From: GM7GCV1 sp965222065
Lineage (GTDB): Bacteria > Pseudomonadota > Gammaproteobacteria > Pseudomonadales > GM7GCV1
Direction: 5' to 3'
Assembly: GCA_965222065.1 (NCBI GenBank)
Contig: OZ244933.1
Location: 186,001 to 250,000 of the forward strand
DNA length: 64,000 nucleotides
Shown here: piece after piece, positions 52,159 through 60,896 of the stretch
Layout of the letters: every line of letters begins with the position of its first letter
How positions within the stretch are numbered: the first letter of the stretch is position 1
Made by a program: the position numbers and the translations under genes
The notes under the pieces: model-generated
What the model saw: the letters and a program-made list of their open reading frames with translations, nothing else
The model's database searches: none
Told to the model about the DNA's origin: nothing

Positions 52159-53368
52159 GCCATGCAAGCCATTGTTTGTGATTGAGGCTGGGAAAAGCCC
52201 GGTCGCGCATCAGGTGCACAAAACGAAGGGTGCGAAAGCCATCAAACCAGTCATGCATATGCTTTCGCAGGGTCTGCCCCGAAAGCGCCTGCTTCTCCGC
52301 GTGTAACAATGCATTTTCCACACCTAATTGATGCAGGCAGTGCCTGGCGTCTTCAGGTAACAAACGTATTTTCTGATTGAGCTCATTAAAAGCGTCTGCC
52401 CTGAGGCAGGCCAATAACTGCTGCAGGTGGTCAAAGATCGCTGGCTGGTAAAAAACCGGTTCGGCGTACATATCCGCGGATTCGAGTAGCCGTTTAACCG
52501 CAGGGCCGGTACCAAAGGGTGCTCGATCAGATAATCGGGCCTCTATCTGGATAATTGGCTTCTTTAGCTGGCTGACCTTCCCGACTTTTGCGAGTTTGTT
52601 CAGGAGATAAAAATCTTCTCCGCCGGATCGCCGGGGATAGCCACGAACGACGGCATAGGCAAGCAGGTTAACCGCCTGTGCGCTGCCAACGGTATGAAAG
52701 GCATAGGGCGAACCGGCTTTATGCAAGCCGTCAACATATTGATTTATGCTGGCCTCGTAGAGCTCAGTTGCTTGTCCGACCCGGTCGTTCTTGTGTGCAT
52801 GGACGAAAGGGTAGGTAAGGGCGCTACTGTTAGCTGGCGGGGAGATCGCAAAATAATCTGCAGGCAAGTGAGCGTCGGCATCGGAAGACATTACCCAGTC
52901 TGTGAGCAAATTGCCTTTTGATCGCAGAGTTGCTGCTATATCGGCCCCAATTTTTCTTGCCAGCCCGACGCCCTCGTGGTCGGGAATGCTTTTGGCGTTT
53001 GTTCTGTCGACCAAAATTGTGTCAAATTTTTCACCCGGGTAAAGACTCAGGTTGCTACATGACCAGTACGACTCTCCCAGCCAATGTTTGATTTCCTCAT
53101 GATCATTGAGTGCCTGATTCAGCCTGTCAGGGGAAATCTTTGTTGGATGGTTGCTGATAAGAATCAGCAAAAACCTGTCTTGCGGACCCAGGTTTTGTAA
53201 ACGCTGTAAAAAAGACGTTGATTCCATGAAGGCAGGAATTAGCAGGGCATGCCTGTATGTCTGGTCAGGAAAGTCCTTTAACGCCTGTACTTCAACCTCG
53301 GCATAGTGTTTGAGGTATTTCTCCAGAATTCTGCTATCGCTGTGTTGACGGGCGTTCACTTTGTACAA
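52148..53368 (-). CDS. glycosyltransferase-like protein, unassigned
   Basis: 406 residues. An N-terminal alpha/beta part (HALLIPAFMESTSFLQRL, FLLILISNHP) and a DWVMSSDADAHLPADYF motif resemble GT-A glycosyltransferases with a metal-binding Asp-x-Asp; RSGGEDFYLLNKLAKVG fits the following acceptor loop. No membrane helix. Substrate unknown. Begins 14 bp after miaE and is probably co-transcribed with it; the 3' end overlaps modC. Confidence 0.65.
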   Translation of the reverse strand: MYKVNARQHSDSRILEKYLKHYAEVEVQALKDFPDQTYRHALLIPAFMESTSFLQRLQNLGPQDRFLLILISNHPTKISPDRLNQALNDHEEIKHWLGESYWSCSNLSLYPGEKFDTILVDRTNAKSIPDHEGVGLARKIGADIAATLRSKGNLLTDWVMSSDADAHLPADYFAISPPANSSALTYPFVHAHKNDRVGQATELYEASINQYVDGLHKAGSPYAFHTVGSAQAVNLLAYAVVRGYPRRSGGEDFYLLNKLAKVGKVSQLKKPIIQIEARLSDRAPFGTGPAVKRLLESADMYAEPVFYQPAIFDHLQQLLACLRADAFNELNQKIRLLPEDARHCLHQLGVENALLHAEKQALSGQTLRKHMHDWFDGFRTLRFVHLMRDRAFPSLNHKQWLAWLNE

Positions 53369-53382
53369 GCGTCAATGCGACC

Positions 53383-53964
53383 CTAGTGTAGTGCTGCCCT
53401 GTGGGGCAGGTTGGCCACCAGTTCCGCTTCCAGGTCCAGCAGCTCCGATAATCGCTGGTCGATGATATTCCGGTCGAAATATTCCCCTGCAAGATCCAGG
53501 AAAAGCCCCTGGTGTTTGTCTTCCGAGCGTGTGATAGCGTCATAGAAATCTTTCATCGTACCCTCAGGCAAAGCCTCTGCAACCATGCCAAATCGCTCGC
53601 AGCCACGGGCTTCGACAATGCCGGCCACAATTAATCGATCGAGAAGCCCTTCGACCTTTCCCTGTCTCTGGAAATCTCGCATGGCATTCACGTAAGGGTC
53701 CTTTTCATCGGGCAGCAATGCCAGGCCTCGCTCATGAATAAGTCGTACACATTCGCGAAAGTGCTGGAGTTCTTCAATAGAGAGATCAATCATTTCAGTA
53801 ACCAGCCGTGTTTTGTCCCGGTAGTGCAATGCCATGGACATGGCCATTCCGGAGGCTTTTTTCTCTGCGGCAGCATGATCGATCAAAAAGCTGTCGAAAT
53901 CATCCAGTACAACGCTGGACCAGTCGCTGGGGGTCTTGTATCTCAGTTGTATTGTTTTTGACAT
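53383..53964 (-). CDS. miaE: tRNA 2-methylthio-N6-isopentenyladenosine hydroxylase
   Basis: 193 residues, diiron monooxygenase. Metal ligands fit MiaE: Glu in DHAAAEKKASG, EELQHFRE, EARGCERF and SEDKHQGLF. Hydroxylates the isopentenyl group on A37-modified tRNA in aerobic cells. Followed by the glycosyltransferase-like gene; no MiaA/MiaB gene nearby. Confidence 0.93.
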   Translation of the reverse strand: MSKTIQLRYKTPSDWSSVVLDDFDSFLIDHAAAEKKASGMAMSMALHYRDKTRLVTEMIDLSIEELQHFRECVRLIHERGLALLPDEKDPYVNAMRDFQRQGKVEGLLDRLIVAGIVEARGCERFGMVAEALPEGTMKDFYDAITRSEDKHQGLFLDLAGEYFDRNIIDQRLSELLDLEAELVANLPHRAALH

Positions 53965-54010
53965 AGGAATCCGTCCCCCAGCAGTGAGGGCAGGCTGAAT
54001 TCGGCTTAAG

Positions 54011-54514
54011 TTAGAATTTTCGGGTAGAAGAGCGGCGCAGATCTTTTTCGTTACTTAGTTCGTAGGCCACATTAAGGTAGTCGGCAATGGCAATGAGTTT
54101 GCGCACGTCGATAGAAGCGTCTTTTACATGAAAACAACGAACCCATTCGTGCGATATGCCGGCGGCACGACCAATTTTACGGTAGCTGATACCGTGTTGA
54201 AGGGTCTCGGTTATCGCCCCTCTCGTTGCTTCGGCCAGGCTCTCTACGGTTGCGGAGACTTCTTCGCCGCGCGAGGAAGAACGGTTGCATATCAGGAATG
54301 GGCGATTGAAAAGCGTAGACAGGCGCTCCAGTACTTCAAACTGGAGTTTGCAGTCTTGCTTGTGAAATGCCCATATTTGCGTATGGTTCCACCCTACAAT
54401 CGCTGATATTTCACGATAACTGAGTGCCGTGGAATCCAGGTCCGCACGAATAGCTTTTTCAAGCTGGTCGTAAGAATGGAGGCAATAATCAAGTTCTGTG
54501 ATGGAATCTTTCAT
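54011..54514 (-). CDS. two-repeat helix-turn-helix protein, candidate regulator
   Basis: 167 residues. Two similar XRE-like HTH units are visible: SYREISAIVGWNHTQIWAF with a following helix (about 32-72) and SYRKIGRAAGISHEWVRCFH with its helix (about 110-150). They align over about 40 residues (SYR-I----G--H-----FH). I know no named family with this layout. It is divergent from the PhcB-like operon across 264 bp holding an inverted repeat, so local control is plausible. It might also have an RNA or other DNA target. Confidence 0.6.
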   Translation of the reverse strand: MKDSITELDYCLHSYDQLEKAIRADLDSTALSYREISAIVGWNHTQIWAFHKQDCKLQFEVLERLSTLFNRPFLICNRSSSRGEEVSATVESLAEATRGAITETLQHGISYRKIGRAAGISHEWVRCFHVKDASIDVRKLIAIADYLNVAYELSNEKDLRRSSTRKF

Positions 54515-54561
54515 TTTCTTTCCACTTGCCTAAATAGCCTGTGCGTATTGAAACGCATTTA

Positions 54562-54590
54562 GTCAGGAAATTATCTTATATAGTCCTGAC
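54562..54590. promoter_or_regulatory. inverted repeat between the HTH gene and the methyltransferase gene
   Basis: GTCAGGA (54562-54568) and TCCTGAC (54584-54590), a perfect 7-bp inverted repeat with a 15-base A/T-rich centre, 48 bp upstream of the HTH gene. A second imperfect dyad AAAGTGA...TCACACTTT lies at about 54625-54656. They are candidate operators. Confidence 0.45.
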
Positions 54591-54778
54591 CTGTTACTTT
54601 GCACCTTACAATATTACATTGCAAAAGTGAAAATTGTTAACGTACTCACACTTTTAGATAACATATATACAAGTTTGGTTTAGATGGTATACAACGTCAT
54701 CTGCCAAAGGAGTCTTGGTATATTGTTCAAGAAAAGGAAGTACCGTTGTAAATAAATACCAAATGGAAACAATATCTT

Positions 54779-56164
54779 ATGCCGTCTACATTAAGTAACC
54801 AGCTGGATTCGATTGTTACGTTTAATAACAGTCAGGGAGAAAAAGCCAGCGGAACGGTGCGTGGGGTCTCCCGCCAATCTGTCTCACTTGAGGTTTATAA
54901 CCCGTATTCTGTTGCCCAGATGTCAGAAATGCTGAGTGATTTCACAATTCGTCGCCAGGGACGGGTTGTGTACCAGGGTTCGGCAGTAGTAACCAGTCTG
55001 ATCAATACGGGTATCTATCTGGTTATTTCGGTCACACTTACCGATCCATGGAAGGACCTGAATAACCTGCAAAATGATAAACAGGCCATGAGGGAAGAAA
55101 TAGACCGTTTCCTGAGTGATGTTTCTGTTTACAAAAAAATCGATCCGGGTTTTCACATCGCTATAGGCAATTTGCGCAATAAGTTATCCGAGTTAAGTCG
55201 CTGGCTGGAGCAGATGGATCTGTTAACGGAAGGCGCGGATGATGACGAAATTATTGAGCAGATCAAGGAACCGATTTTGCCGTCCCTTTTTGAAGAACTT
55301 GCCCGCTTTGAATACGAGGCAAAACAGGTGCCGCCCGATCTGGTCGACATCCATCGCGCATTTACCCAGCGAGACCTGCATCCATTGACCATGCGCTCGC
55401 CCTTTGTGCATCGAACGTTTACCAAGCCATTGGGGTATGCGGGTGATTATGAAATGGTCAACATGATTTTTCGCAATCCCAACCAGGGCCCAAATACCTA
55501 CTTTAAGCTGATTAACAACCTTTTCCTGATGGAAGGGCCGGCCGTTGCCCACAGAAACAGGATCACCATTCTTACCAAGGCACTTGAGGATCTGGTAGAC
55601 AAATCCTACAAACAGAACAAGAAAATAAAAATCCTGAATCTGGGATGCGGCCCGGCGCGGGAGATTCGCCACCTGATTGCCAGTCGCTCCATGGATGACC
55701 GGATAGACTTTACGTTACTGGATTTCAGTGTGCCCACATTGGAGTACACGGAAAAACGCCTGAAAGAAACCATGAAAGAACATGGTTCTTATCCGGCAGT
55801 ACACTTTAAGCGACAATCGGTGGACCAGATCCTTCGACAGTCGGCACGGCTGGAGAAAGAGGAAGGGGAGGCCTACGACTACATTTATTGCGCAGGCCTG
55901 TTTGATTACTTTTCCGACAAGGCGTGTCAACGCGTGATGCGTCTGTTTTACCACCTGGTGAAACCCGGCGGTGAAATCATGGCGACCAATGTGCATTCCA
56001 ATAACCCGGCCCAGGCGGTCATGGAATACATTGCGGAATGGCACCTTGTTTGTCGTTCTGAGGCCGATATGGAAAAGCTGGTGCCCTTTGATATGCCTCA
56101 CGTGATTTATTGCGATGATTCAGGCGTCAATGTGTTTCTGGAAGTGAAGAAGCCAGCCAAATAG
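54779..56164 (+). CDS. phcB: PhcB-like SAM-dependent methyltransferase
   Basis: 461 residues. N-terminal 1-90 looks like a PilZ-type beta-barrel (GTVRGVSRQSVSLEVYN, RVVYQGSAVVTSL), 100-260 is helical, and 280-430 is a class I methyltransferase with motif I ILNLGCGPAREI (285-296), CAGLFDYFSD (371-380) and HLVKPGGEIMATNVH. It resembles the methyltransferase group that includes PhcB of Ralstonia, which makes 3-hydroxy fatty acid methyl ester signals. The histidine kinase gene begins six bases on. Catalysis on a fatty acid is inferred from family and operon. Confidence 0.75.
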   Translation: MPSTLSNQLDSIVTFNNSQGEKASGTVRGVSRQSVSLEVYNPYSVAQMSEMLSDFTIRRQGRVVYQGSAVVTSLINTGIYLVISVTLTDPWKDLNNLQNDKQAMREEIDRFLSDVSVYKKIDPGFHIAIGNLRNKLSELSRWLEQMDLLTEGADDDEIIEQIKEPILPSLFEELARFEYEAKQVPPDLVDIHRAFTQRDLHPLTMRSPFVHRTFTKPLGYAGDYEMVNMIFRNPNQGPNTYFKLINNLFLMEGPAVAHRNRITILTKALEDLVDKSYKQNKKIKILNLGCGPAREIRHLIASRSMDDRIDFTLLDFSVPTLEYTEKRLKETMKEHGSYPAVHFKRQSVDQILRQSARLEKEEGEAYDYIYCAGLFDYFSDKACQRVMRLFYHLVKPGGEIMATNVHSNNPAQAVMEYIAEWHLVCRSEADMEKLVPFDMPHVIYCDDSGVNVFLEVKKPAK

Positions 56165-56169
56165 CCAAC

Positions 56170-58776
56170 ATGGACAACAAAGGCGACCTGCAAAGGGTAT
56201 TCGAGCACGAGACGGCTGACAGCCGTCTGGCCCAGTCCAAGCTTGGCTGCCTGGTCGCGCTCTTTTTTATGCCCTTGGGGGGGATTGTTGACTGGGTAAC
56301 CTATCCCGATCAGCTTGGCGAACTGACCGTGGTTAGGCTTGTCTCGGTCATTGTCATATTGGCCATTTACCCCTTGCACTTTATCAAGGGGGCCAAACGC
56401 CACATAAAGCCACTCAATCTTTCCTATCCCATGGTCATTGTGATTGCCATGTGCGCCATCATCATGATGACTGACGGCATCAGTGGCCCTTATTACGCTG
56501 GTTTAAGCATGCTGATCCTCGGGGTTTCCCTTCTGCTGCCGCTGACGTTTCCCGAGGCCTGTTTCTTTGTGCTCTATACCATTTTTTGCTATGTCGGTTT
56601 TGGCCTCTTTTGGGAGCAGGATAACTTTCAGCCCGTTATGGTGTTTAACAACCTCTACTTTTTATGCTCCACGGGCCTGATTGCAACATTGGCGAGCTAT
56701 TTTGCCGAACGCGCCAGGATACGGGAATTCCAGTTGACCTACGAACTGGACCAGCGTAATCGCGAGCTGGCCGAACTGGATCGAATCAAGTCGAACTTTT
56801 ATGCCAATATCAGTCATGAATTCAGGACACCGCTCACCCTGATTCTCGCGCCGATTGAGGACTTGCTGGCCAGTGATTTAAACACCAAGTCCAAAAATGC
56901 CTTGCGGCACATTCGCGACAACTCTTATCGGTTACTGAAACTGGTAAATGACCTTCTGGATGTGCAGAAACTGGAAGAGAAGAAAGACTTTCTCGAGCAG
57001 CAACCCGTTCGCCTTAATTCCCTGCTTGCCAACATTACGTCGACCATGCAGACATTGGCACAGCGTAAATCCATCAATCTCGATTATCAGGAACCCTCTG
57101 AAGAGCTGGTGGTGCTGGGTGACCAGTCGGCGCTGGAAAAAGTCTTTATTAACCTGATTAACAACGCCGTCAAATTTACTGAGCCCGGCGGGGTTGTCAG
57201 GGTCAAGGTCTCCAGTGTGGAGGACCAGTGCCTGATCGAAGTATCGGATACGGGTTCTGGTATCAGCGAACAGGATTTACCCTACATTTTTGAGCGATTT
57301 CGTCAGGCGGATGGCTCGGATACACGCAAACACCAGGGCACGGGTCTGGGCCTGGCACTTGTGAAAGAACTCACCCAGCTTCACGACGGGGATATCAAGG
57401 TGGATTCCGAGTTGGGTGAGGGTACGACCATGCGGGTAAATTTGCCACGTTACCATGGCGCCACAGACGCTGATGACAGCGCGCGCGAAATCGATCCTGT
57501 TCAGCAATTACACCGCATGGCTGACCAGATGGTGATTCAGGAATACGAGCATGAGCCAGGTGAATCAGCAGTAACCCAGGATCGGGCCAGTCTTCCCCGA
57601 TTACTTATTGTGGAAGATGAACCGGGTATTCGTGAGTATCTGAGTGAGATCTTTGCGGATGATTATCAGGTTACTGTCGCCAAGGATGGGGCTGAAGGGC
57701 TGTTTCTGGCGCAACAGTCATCGGTGGACCTGGTAATTCTTGACTGGATGCTTCCCAAAATGGACGGGCTAAGTATCTGTCGTGCAATCAAGGAAGACAA
57801 ACAGTTAAGCCGCATCAAGGTATTGTTGCTAACGGCCAAAAGCGACGAGAAATCCAAACTGGATGCCCTGGCCAACGGGGCTGATGATTTTTTGACCAAG
57901 CCTTTTTCCACGGTGGAAATCAGGTCACGGATTCGCAATCTGTGGAATACAGCACAATTGCAGCGAGATGTTGAACAGCAGAACCAGGAACTTCAGGATA
58001 CACTGACCGAACTGAAAAACACCCAGGGGCAATTGATCCAGTCAGAAAAGCTAAATGCCCTGGGGCGTTTGTCCGCAGGCTTGCTGCATGAAGTAAATAA
58101 CCCGCTCAATTTCGCTTTTGCCACATTCCAGCTTCTTGAACGCGAGGAAAGTATTAAAAACGACGAGTACGCCAGCGAATTAATGAAAGATATACGCGAG
58201 GGGATGGAGCGTATATCCCAGATCGTCAAGGATCTAAAAGCCTTTGCCTACCCGGAAACGTCGGATCTGCAATCCGAGTTTAGTTTGCAAAAGGCCGCAG
58301 AGAGTGCGATGCGATTTACTGCAGCGAAAAGTTCCCAGGTAGAAGTCCGAAATGAAATGCCAGACTGGTATGTTCTTGGCTCACAAAGCCATATAGTGCA
58401 GGTTATTGTGAACCTGGTTGAGAACGCCATTGATGCCATGCTGGAAGCAGGAACAGAGTCGCCAACGGTGACGTTCAGTGCGAAACGCCTGGACAACGGG
58501 CGAATACAAATCAGGGTCTCAGATAACGGCCCCGGAATACCCAAAGAGATTCAAAATAAAATTTTTGATCCTTTTTACACTACGAAAGACGTCGGGGCAG
58601 GCCTGGGTATGGGGCTGTCTATTTGCCACACAATTGTCAGTAATCATAAAGGCAAGCTAGCCATTGATTCTTCTGACCAAAACGGCACTGTCTTTACCTT
58701 TGACCTGGGCGATGCGTTGTCCCGGCCCAAGGACACCGAAACCAATTTTGATCAAGTCTCAGGAGAGTTACATTGA
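56170..58776 (+). CDS. membrane histidine kinase-receiver-histidine kinase (PhcS-PhcR-like fusion)
   Basis: 868 residues. About six membrane helices (26-177) with little periplasmic sequence, a short coiled coil, HisKA 1 with His216 in ISHEFRTPLTLIL, ATPase 1 (DTGSGIS 360, GTGLGL 390), a receiver with phospho-acceptor Asp525 in LVILDWMLPKMDG and Lys577, a coiled coil, HisKA 2 with His640 in LLHEVNNPLNF and ATPase 2 (DNGPGIP 785, GLGMGLS). The first half matches PhcS and the second half matches PhcR, separate genes in Ralstonia. It would sense a lipid signal. Overlaps the next gene by four bases. Confidence 0.85.
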   Translation: MDNKGDLQRVFEHETADSRLAQSKLGCLVALFFMPLGGIVDWVTYPDQLGELTVVRLVSVIVILAIYPLHFIKGAKRHIKPLNLSYPMVIVIAMCAIIMMTDGISGPYYAGLSMLILGVSLLLPLTFPEACFFVLYTIFCYVGFGLFWEQDNFQPVMVFNNLYFLCSTGLIATLASYFAERARIREFQLTYELDQRNRELAELDRIKSNFYANISHEFRTPLTLILAPIEDLLASDLNTKSKNALRHIRDNSYRLLKLVNDLLDVQKLEEKKDFLEQQPVRLNSLLANITSTMQTLAQRKSINLDYQEPSEELVVLGDQSALEKVFINLINNAVKFTEPGGVVRVKVSSVEDQCLIEVSDTGSGISEQDLPYIFERFRQADGSDTRKHQGTGLGLALVKELTQLHDGDIKVDSELGEGTTMRVNLPRYHGATDADDSAREIDPVQQLHRMADQMVIQEYEHEPGESAVTQDRASLPRLLIVEDEPGIREYLSEIFADDYQVTVAKDGAEGLFLAQQSSVDLVILDWMLPKMDGLSICRAIKEDKQLSRIKVLLLTAKSDEKSKLDALANGADDFLTKPFSTVEIRSRIRNLWNTAQLQRDVEQQNQELQDTLTELKNTQGQLIQSEKLNALGRLSAGLLHEVNNPLNFAFATFQLLEREESIKNDEYASELMKDIREGMERISQIVKDLKAFAYPETSDLQSEFSLQKAAESAMRFTAAKSSQVEVRNEMPDWYVLGSQSHIVQVIVNLVENAIDAMLEAGTESPTVTFSAKRLDNGRIQIRVSDNGPGIPKEIQNKIFDPFYTTKDVGAGLGMGLSICHTIVSNHKGKLAIDSSDQNGTVFTFDLGDALSRPKDTETNFDQVSGELH

Positions 58777-59867
58777 AAGAGATCAGACCTATTATCTTGT
58801 TTGTAGACGATGAAGAGCTGGCCCGTCGAACCTTTGAACGCATTGCGTCAAAGGAATTCCGGGTGCTTCTGGCAGGCAGTGTGGATGAAGCCCAGAAAGT
58901 TCTTGAGCAACACCATGAAGACATCGGGGTGCTGTTGAGTGACCAGCGTATGCCGGGAAAACTGGGTGTCGATTTGCTGGAATACTGCCGCCGGGAGTAT
59001 CCCGATATCGTGCGCATGCTAACCACCGCCTATTCCGAGCTGGAAGATGCCATTGCGGCGGTAAACCGCGGTGAGATATTGCGTTACATAGAAAAGCCGT
59101 GGGGCAATATCGATAGCATTCTTATCGACCTTAACCTGGCGGCGACCATGTACGAGATCCGCAAGGAAAACCGCAAGCTGATGGATGAAAAACTTCTTGC
59201 CGGATTTAAAAACAATCTTCTTGAGAAGTTACGTACATTAATCACGCTAAGTTCAAGCCAGCAAAAGGAAAATAATCTATATGCAGTGGAGTCCCTCTTG
59301 CGCCAGGTGGCTGAATATCCGGCCTGTTTTAGTGCGCCGGATATCGATGAACTGCGCTCGGCCCAAATGTTTGGACAACCCCTGGGGAATACCATTTCGG
59401 CGATAGAAATCAGCCAGGCCTATTTGCAACTGAACGGGGCAGATGATCCCAAAATTGCCGATGTCCTTTCCAATGTATCCGAAATTTCATCAGAGATACC
59501 GGAAGACACGCTTTCATCGATTGTGGCCTGTGGCTTGCTTGCTTTTCGGCAGCCCGCCAAAGTGGAATCCATGGTACAGGGAGAAAACCAGGGCCTGATC
59601 ATTCGTGGCGAACAGTCCGGGTCAAGTTGTGTAAAGGACTGGTTTGGTTCGCTTGAGACCACCCCGGAAACCTGTGCCAGTATGGCTGCCTTGCTAAAGC
59701 TTTATCTCAACGTATTTGCCATGAATGGCTATGCCAACCTCAATCTGGAAGATGATGGTTCGTTGACGGCCATAGAGATTACTTTTACCGGGCCAGCCAC
59801 CAAACGCAATCTGCCAGAGCATAAATCCTATGACTGGATTGATGATCTGATGATTCTCTTTACCTGA
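58773..59867 (+). CDS. phcQ: PhcQ-like response regulator
   Basis: 364 residues, TTG start overlapping the kinase stop. Receiver domain at 5-125: acidic pocket FVDDEE, phospho-acceptor Asp57 in VLLSDQRMPGKLG, Lys108 in YIEKPW. Then a short coiled coil and a C-terminal domain of about 220 residues that I do not recognise; no DNA-binding motif is evident. The receiver resembles PhcQ (SDQRMPG, AIAAVNRGEILRYIEKPW). It likely takes phosphate from the second kinase core. Confidence 0.7.
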   Translation: MKEIRPIILFVDDEELARRTFERIASKEFRVLLAGSVDEAQKVLEQHHEDIGVLLSDQRMPGKLGVDLLEYCRREYPDIVRMLTTAYSELEDAIAAVNRGEILRYIEKPWGNIDSILIDLNLAATMYEIRKENRKLMDEKLLAGFKNNLLEKLRTLITLSSSQQKENNLYAVESLLRQVAEYPACFSAPDIDELRSAQMFGQPLGNTISAIEISQAYLQLNGADDPKIADVLSNVSEISSEIPEDTLSSIVACGLLAFRQPAKVESMVQGENQGLIIRGEQSGSSCVKDWFGSLETTPETCASMAALLKLYLNVFAMNGYANLNLEDDGSLTAIEITFTGPATKRNLPEHKSYDWIDDLMILFT

Positions 59868-59889
59868 TATACGAACAGGGTAAGACATT

Positions 59890-60873
59890 ATGTCTGGAGA
59901 CGCAGTCAGTATCTGGTTTGACGCGCTGGAGGAGCTGGGCGAATATATTGGAATTCGCTACGGTGTTCTCACGCCAGGAAAGGAAGAGATTGACTGGGTT
60001 TACCGTAGCCATAAAGACTACGACGGTATTGGGGCGTTTGCCGAAATTTTGCGTGAAGATGGTCTTGCCGTGCATGATTTGCCGCAGATCACTCATCCGG
60101 CAAAACCCTCAATGGTCAGGACGTTGGCTCTGGCCTCCAGAGCGTCCATGCCCAGAAGGAGGGTCGACTGGTCAGAAGACTTTAAACGGCTTGCCGACGC
60201 CCGACCTGAAGCAACCGAGCCAGAGCCCAGTACCTGTATTGCCTGGCATCTTTTTGATGCGAACCAGACAAAAGAAATATTGCGAGCAACCCGCCAGATT
60301 GATGTAACAGTCAACTCCTTCCTCTTACGCCTGCTGGACAAGGCCATTCGCCCCGATATTGCTGATCGCAGCCAGCGAGTGCCCTGGATGATACCGGTTA
60401 ACCTGAGAGGTCGAACCGAAGGCAGTTCCGATACAGAAAATCACTCTGCAGCGCTGATGATCCATACGCATCCGGAACAGCGCTTCGATACCCTGCATAA
60501 GCTGGTGTATGAAAAACTGCAAAAGGGAGAGCACTGGTCAGTTTGGGAAAACTACCGGTTAACCGCCGGTCTGCCGCTAAACATCAAAAAGAAATTAATT
60601 ATTTCTGAAAGAGCGATGCCGCAGTGGAATATTGGCAGTTTTTCCAATTTGGGCGTCTGGAACCTTCTCGATTCGCCCGATGAAAAGTCTTATGTATTCT
60701 TGCCGCCTGTTCTGAGATGTCAATGGCTGGGAGCGGGGGCATTAACCTACAAGGGAAAACTTGGGCTGGCGATACAGGCACATCCGTGCATCGCCACCAA
60801 TCCGGAAATAGCAAAGCAATGGATGCGAAGATGGGTAGATGAAATTGCCGTTTCAATACCCGCAGATGTTTAA
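59890..60873 (+). CDS. acyltransferase-like protein with HxxxDG motif
   Basis: 327 residues. His41-Lys-Asp-Tyr-Asp45-Gly46 (YRSHKDYDGIG) fits the HxxxDG active-site motif of the condensation/CoA-dependent acyltransferase superfamily (the first His of HHxxxDG is Ser here). WMIPVNLRGR and the NHSAALMIHTHPEQ segment resemble the NLR- and strand-exchange regions of wax ester synthase/PapA-type enzymes, but the N-terminal half is shorter than usual. It could transfer an acyl group in signal synthesis or modification. Starts 22 bp after the response regulator. Confidence 0.55.
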   Translation: MSGDAVSIWFDALEELGEYIGIRYGVLTPGKEEIDWVYRSHKDYDGIGAFAEILREDGLAVHDLPQITHPAKPSMVRTLALASRASMPRRRVDWSEDFKRLADARPEATEPEPSTCIAWHLFDANQTKEILRATRQIDVTVNSFLLRLLDKAIRPDIADRSQRVPWMIPVNLRGRTEGSSDTENHSAALMIHTHPEQRFDTLHKLVYEKLQKGEHWSVWENYRLTAGLPLNIKKKLIISERAMPQWNIGSFSNLGVWNLLDSPDEKSYVFLPPVLRCQWLGAGALTYKGKLGLAIQAHPCIATNPEIAKQWMRRWVDEIAVSIPADV

Positions 60874-60896
60874 TATCCATTTAGGGGCATTTACAA

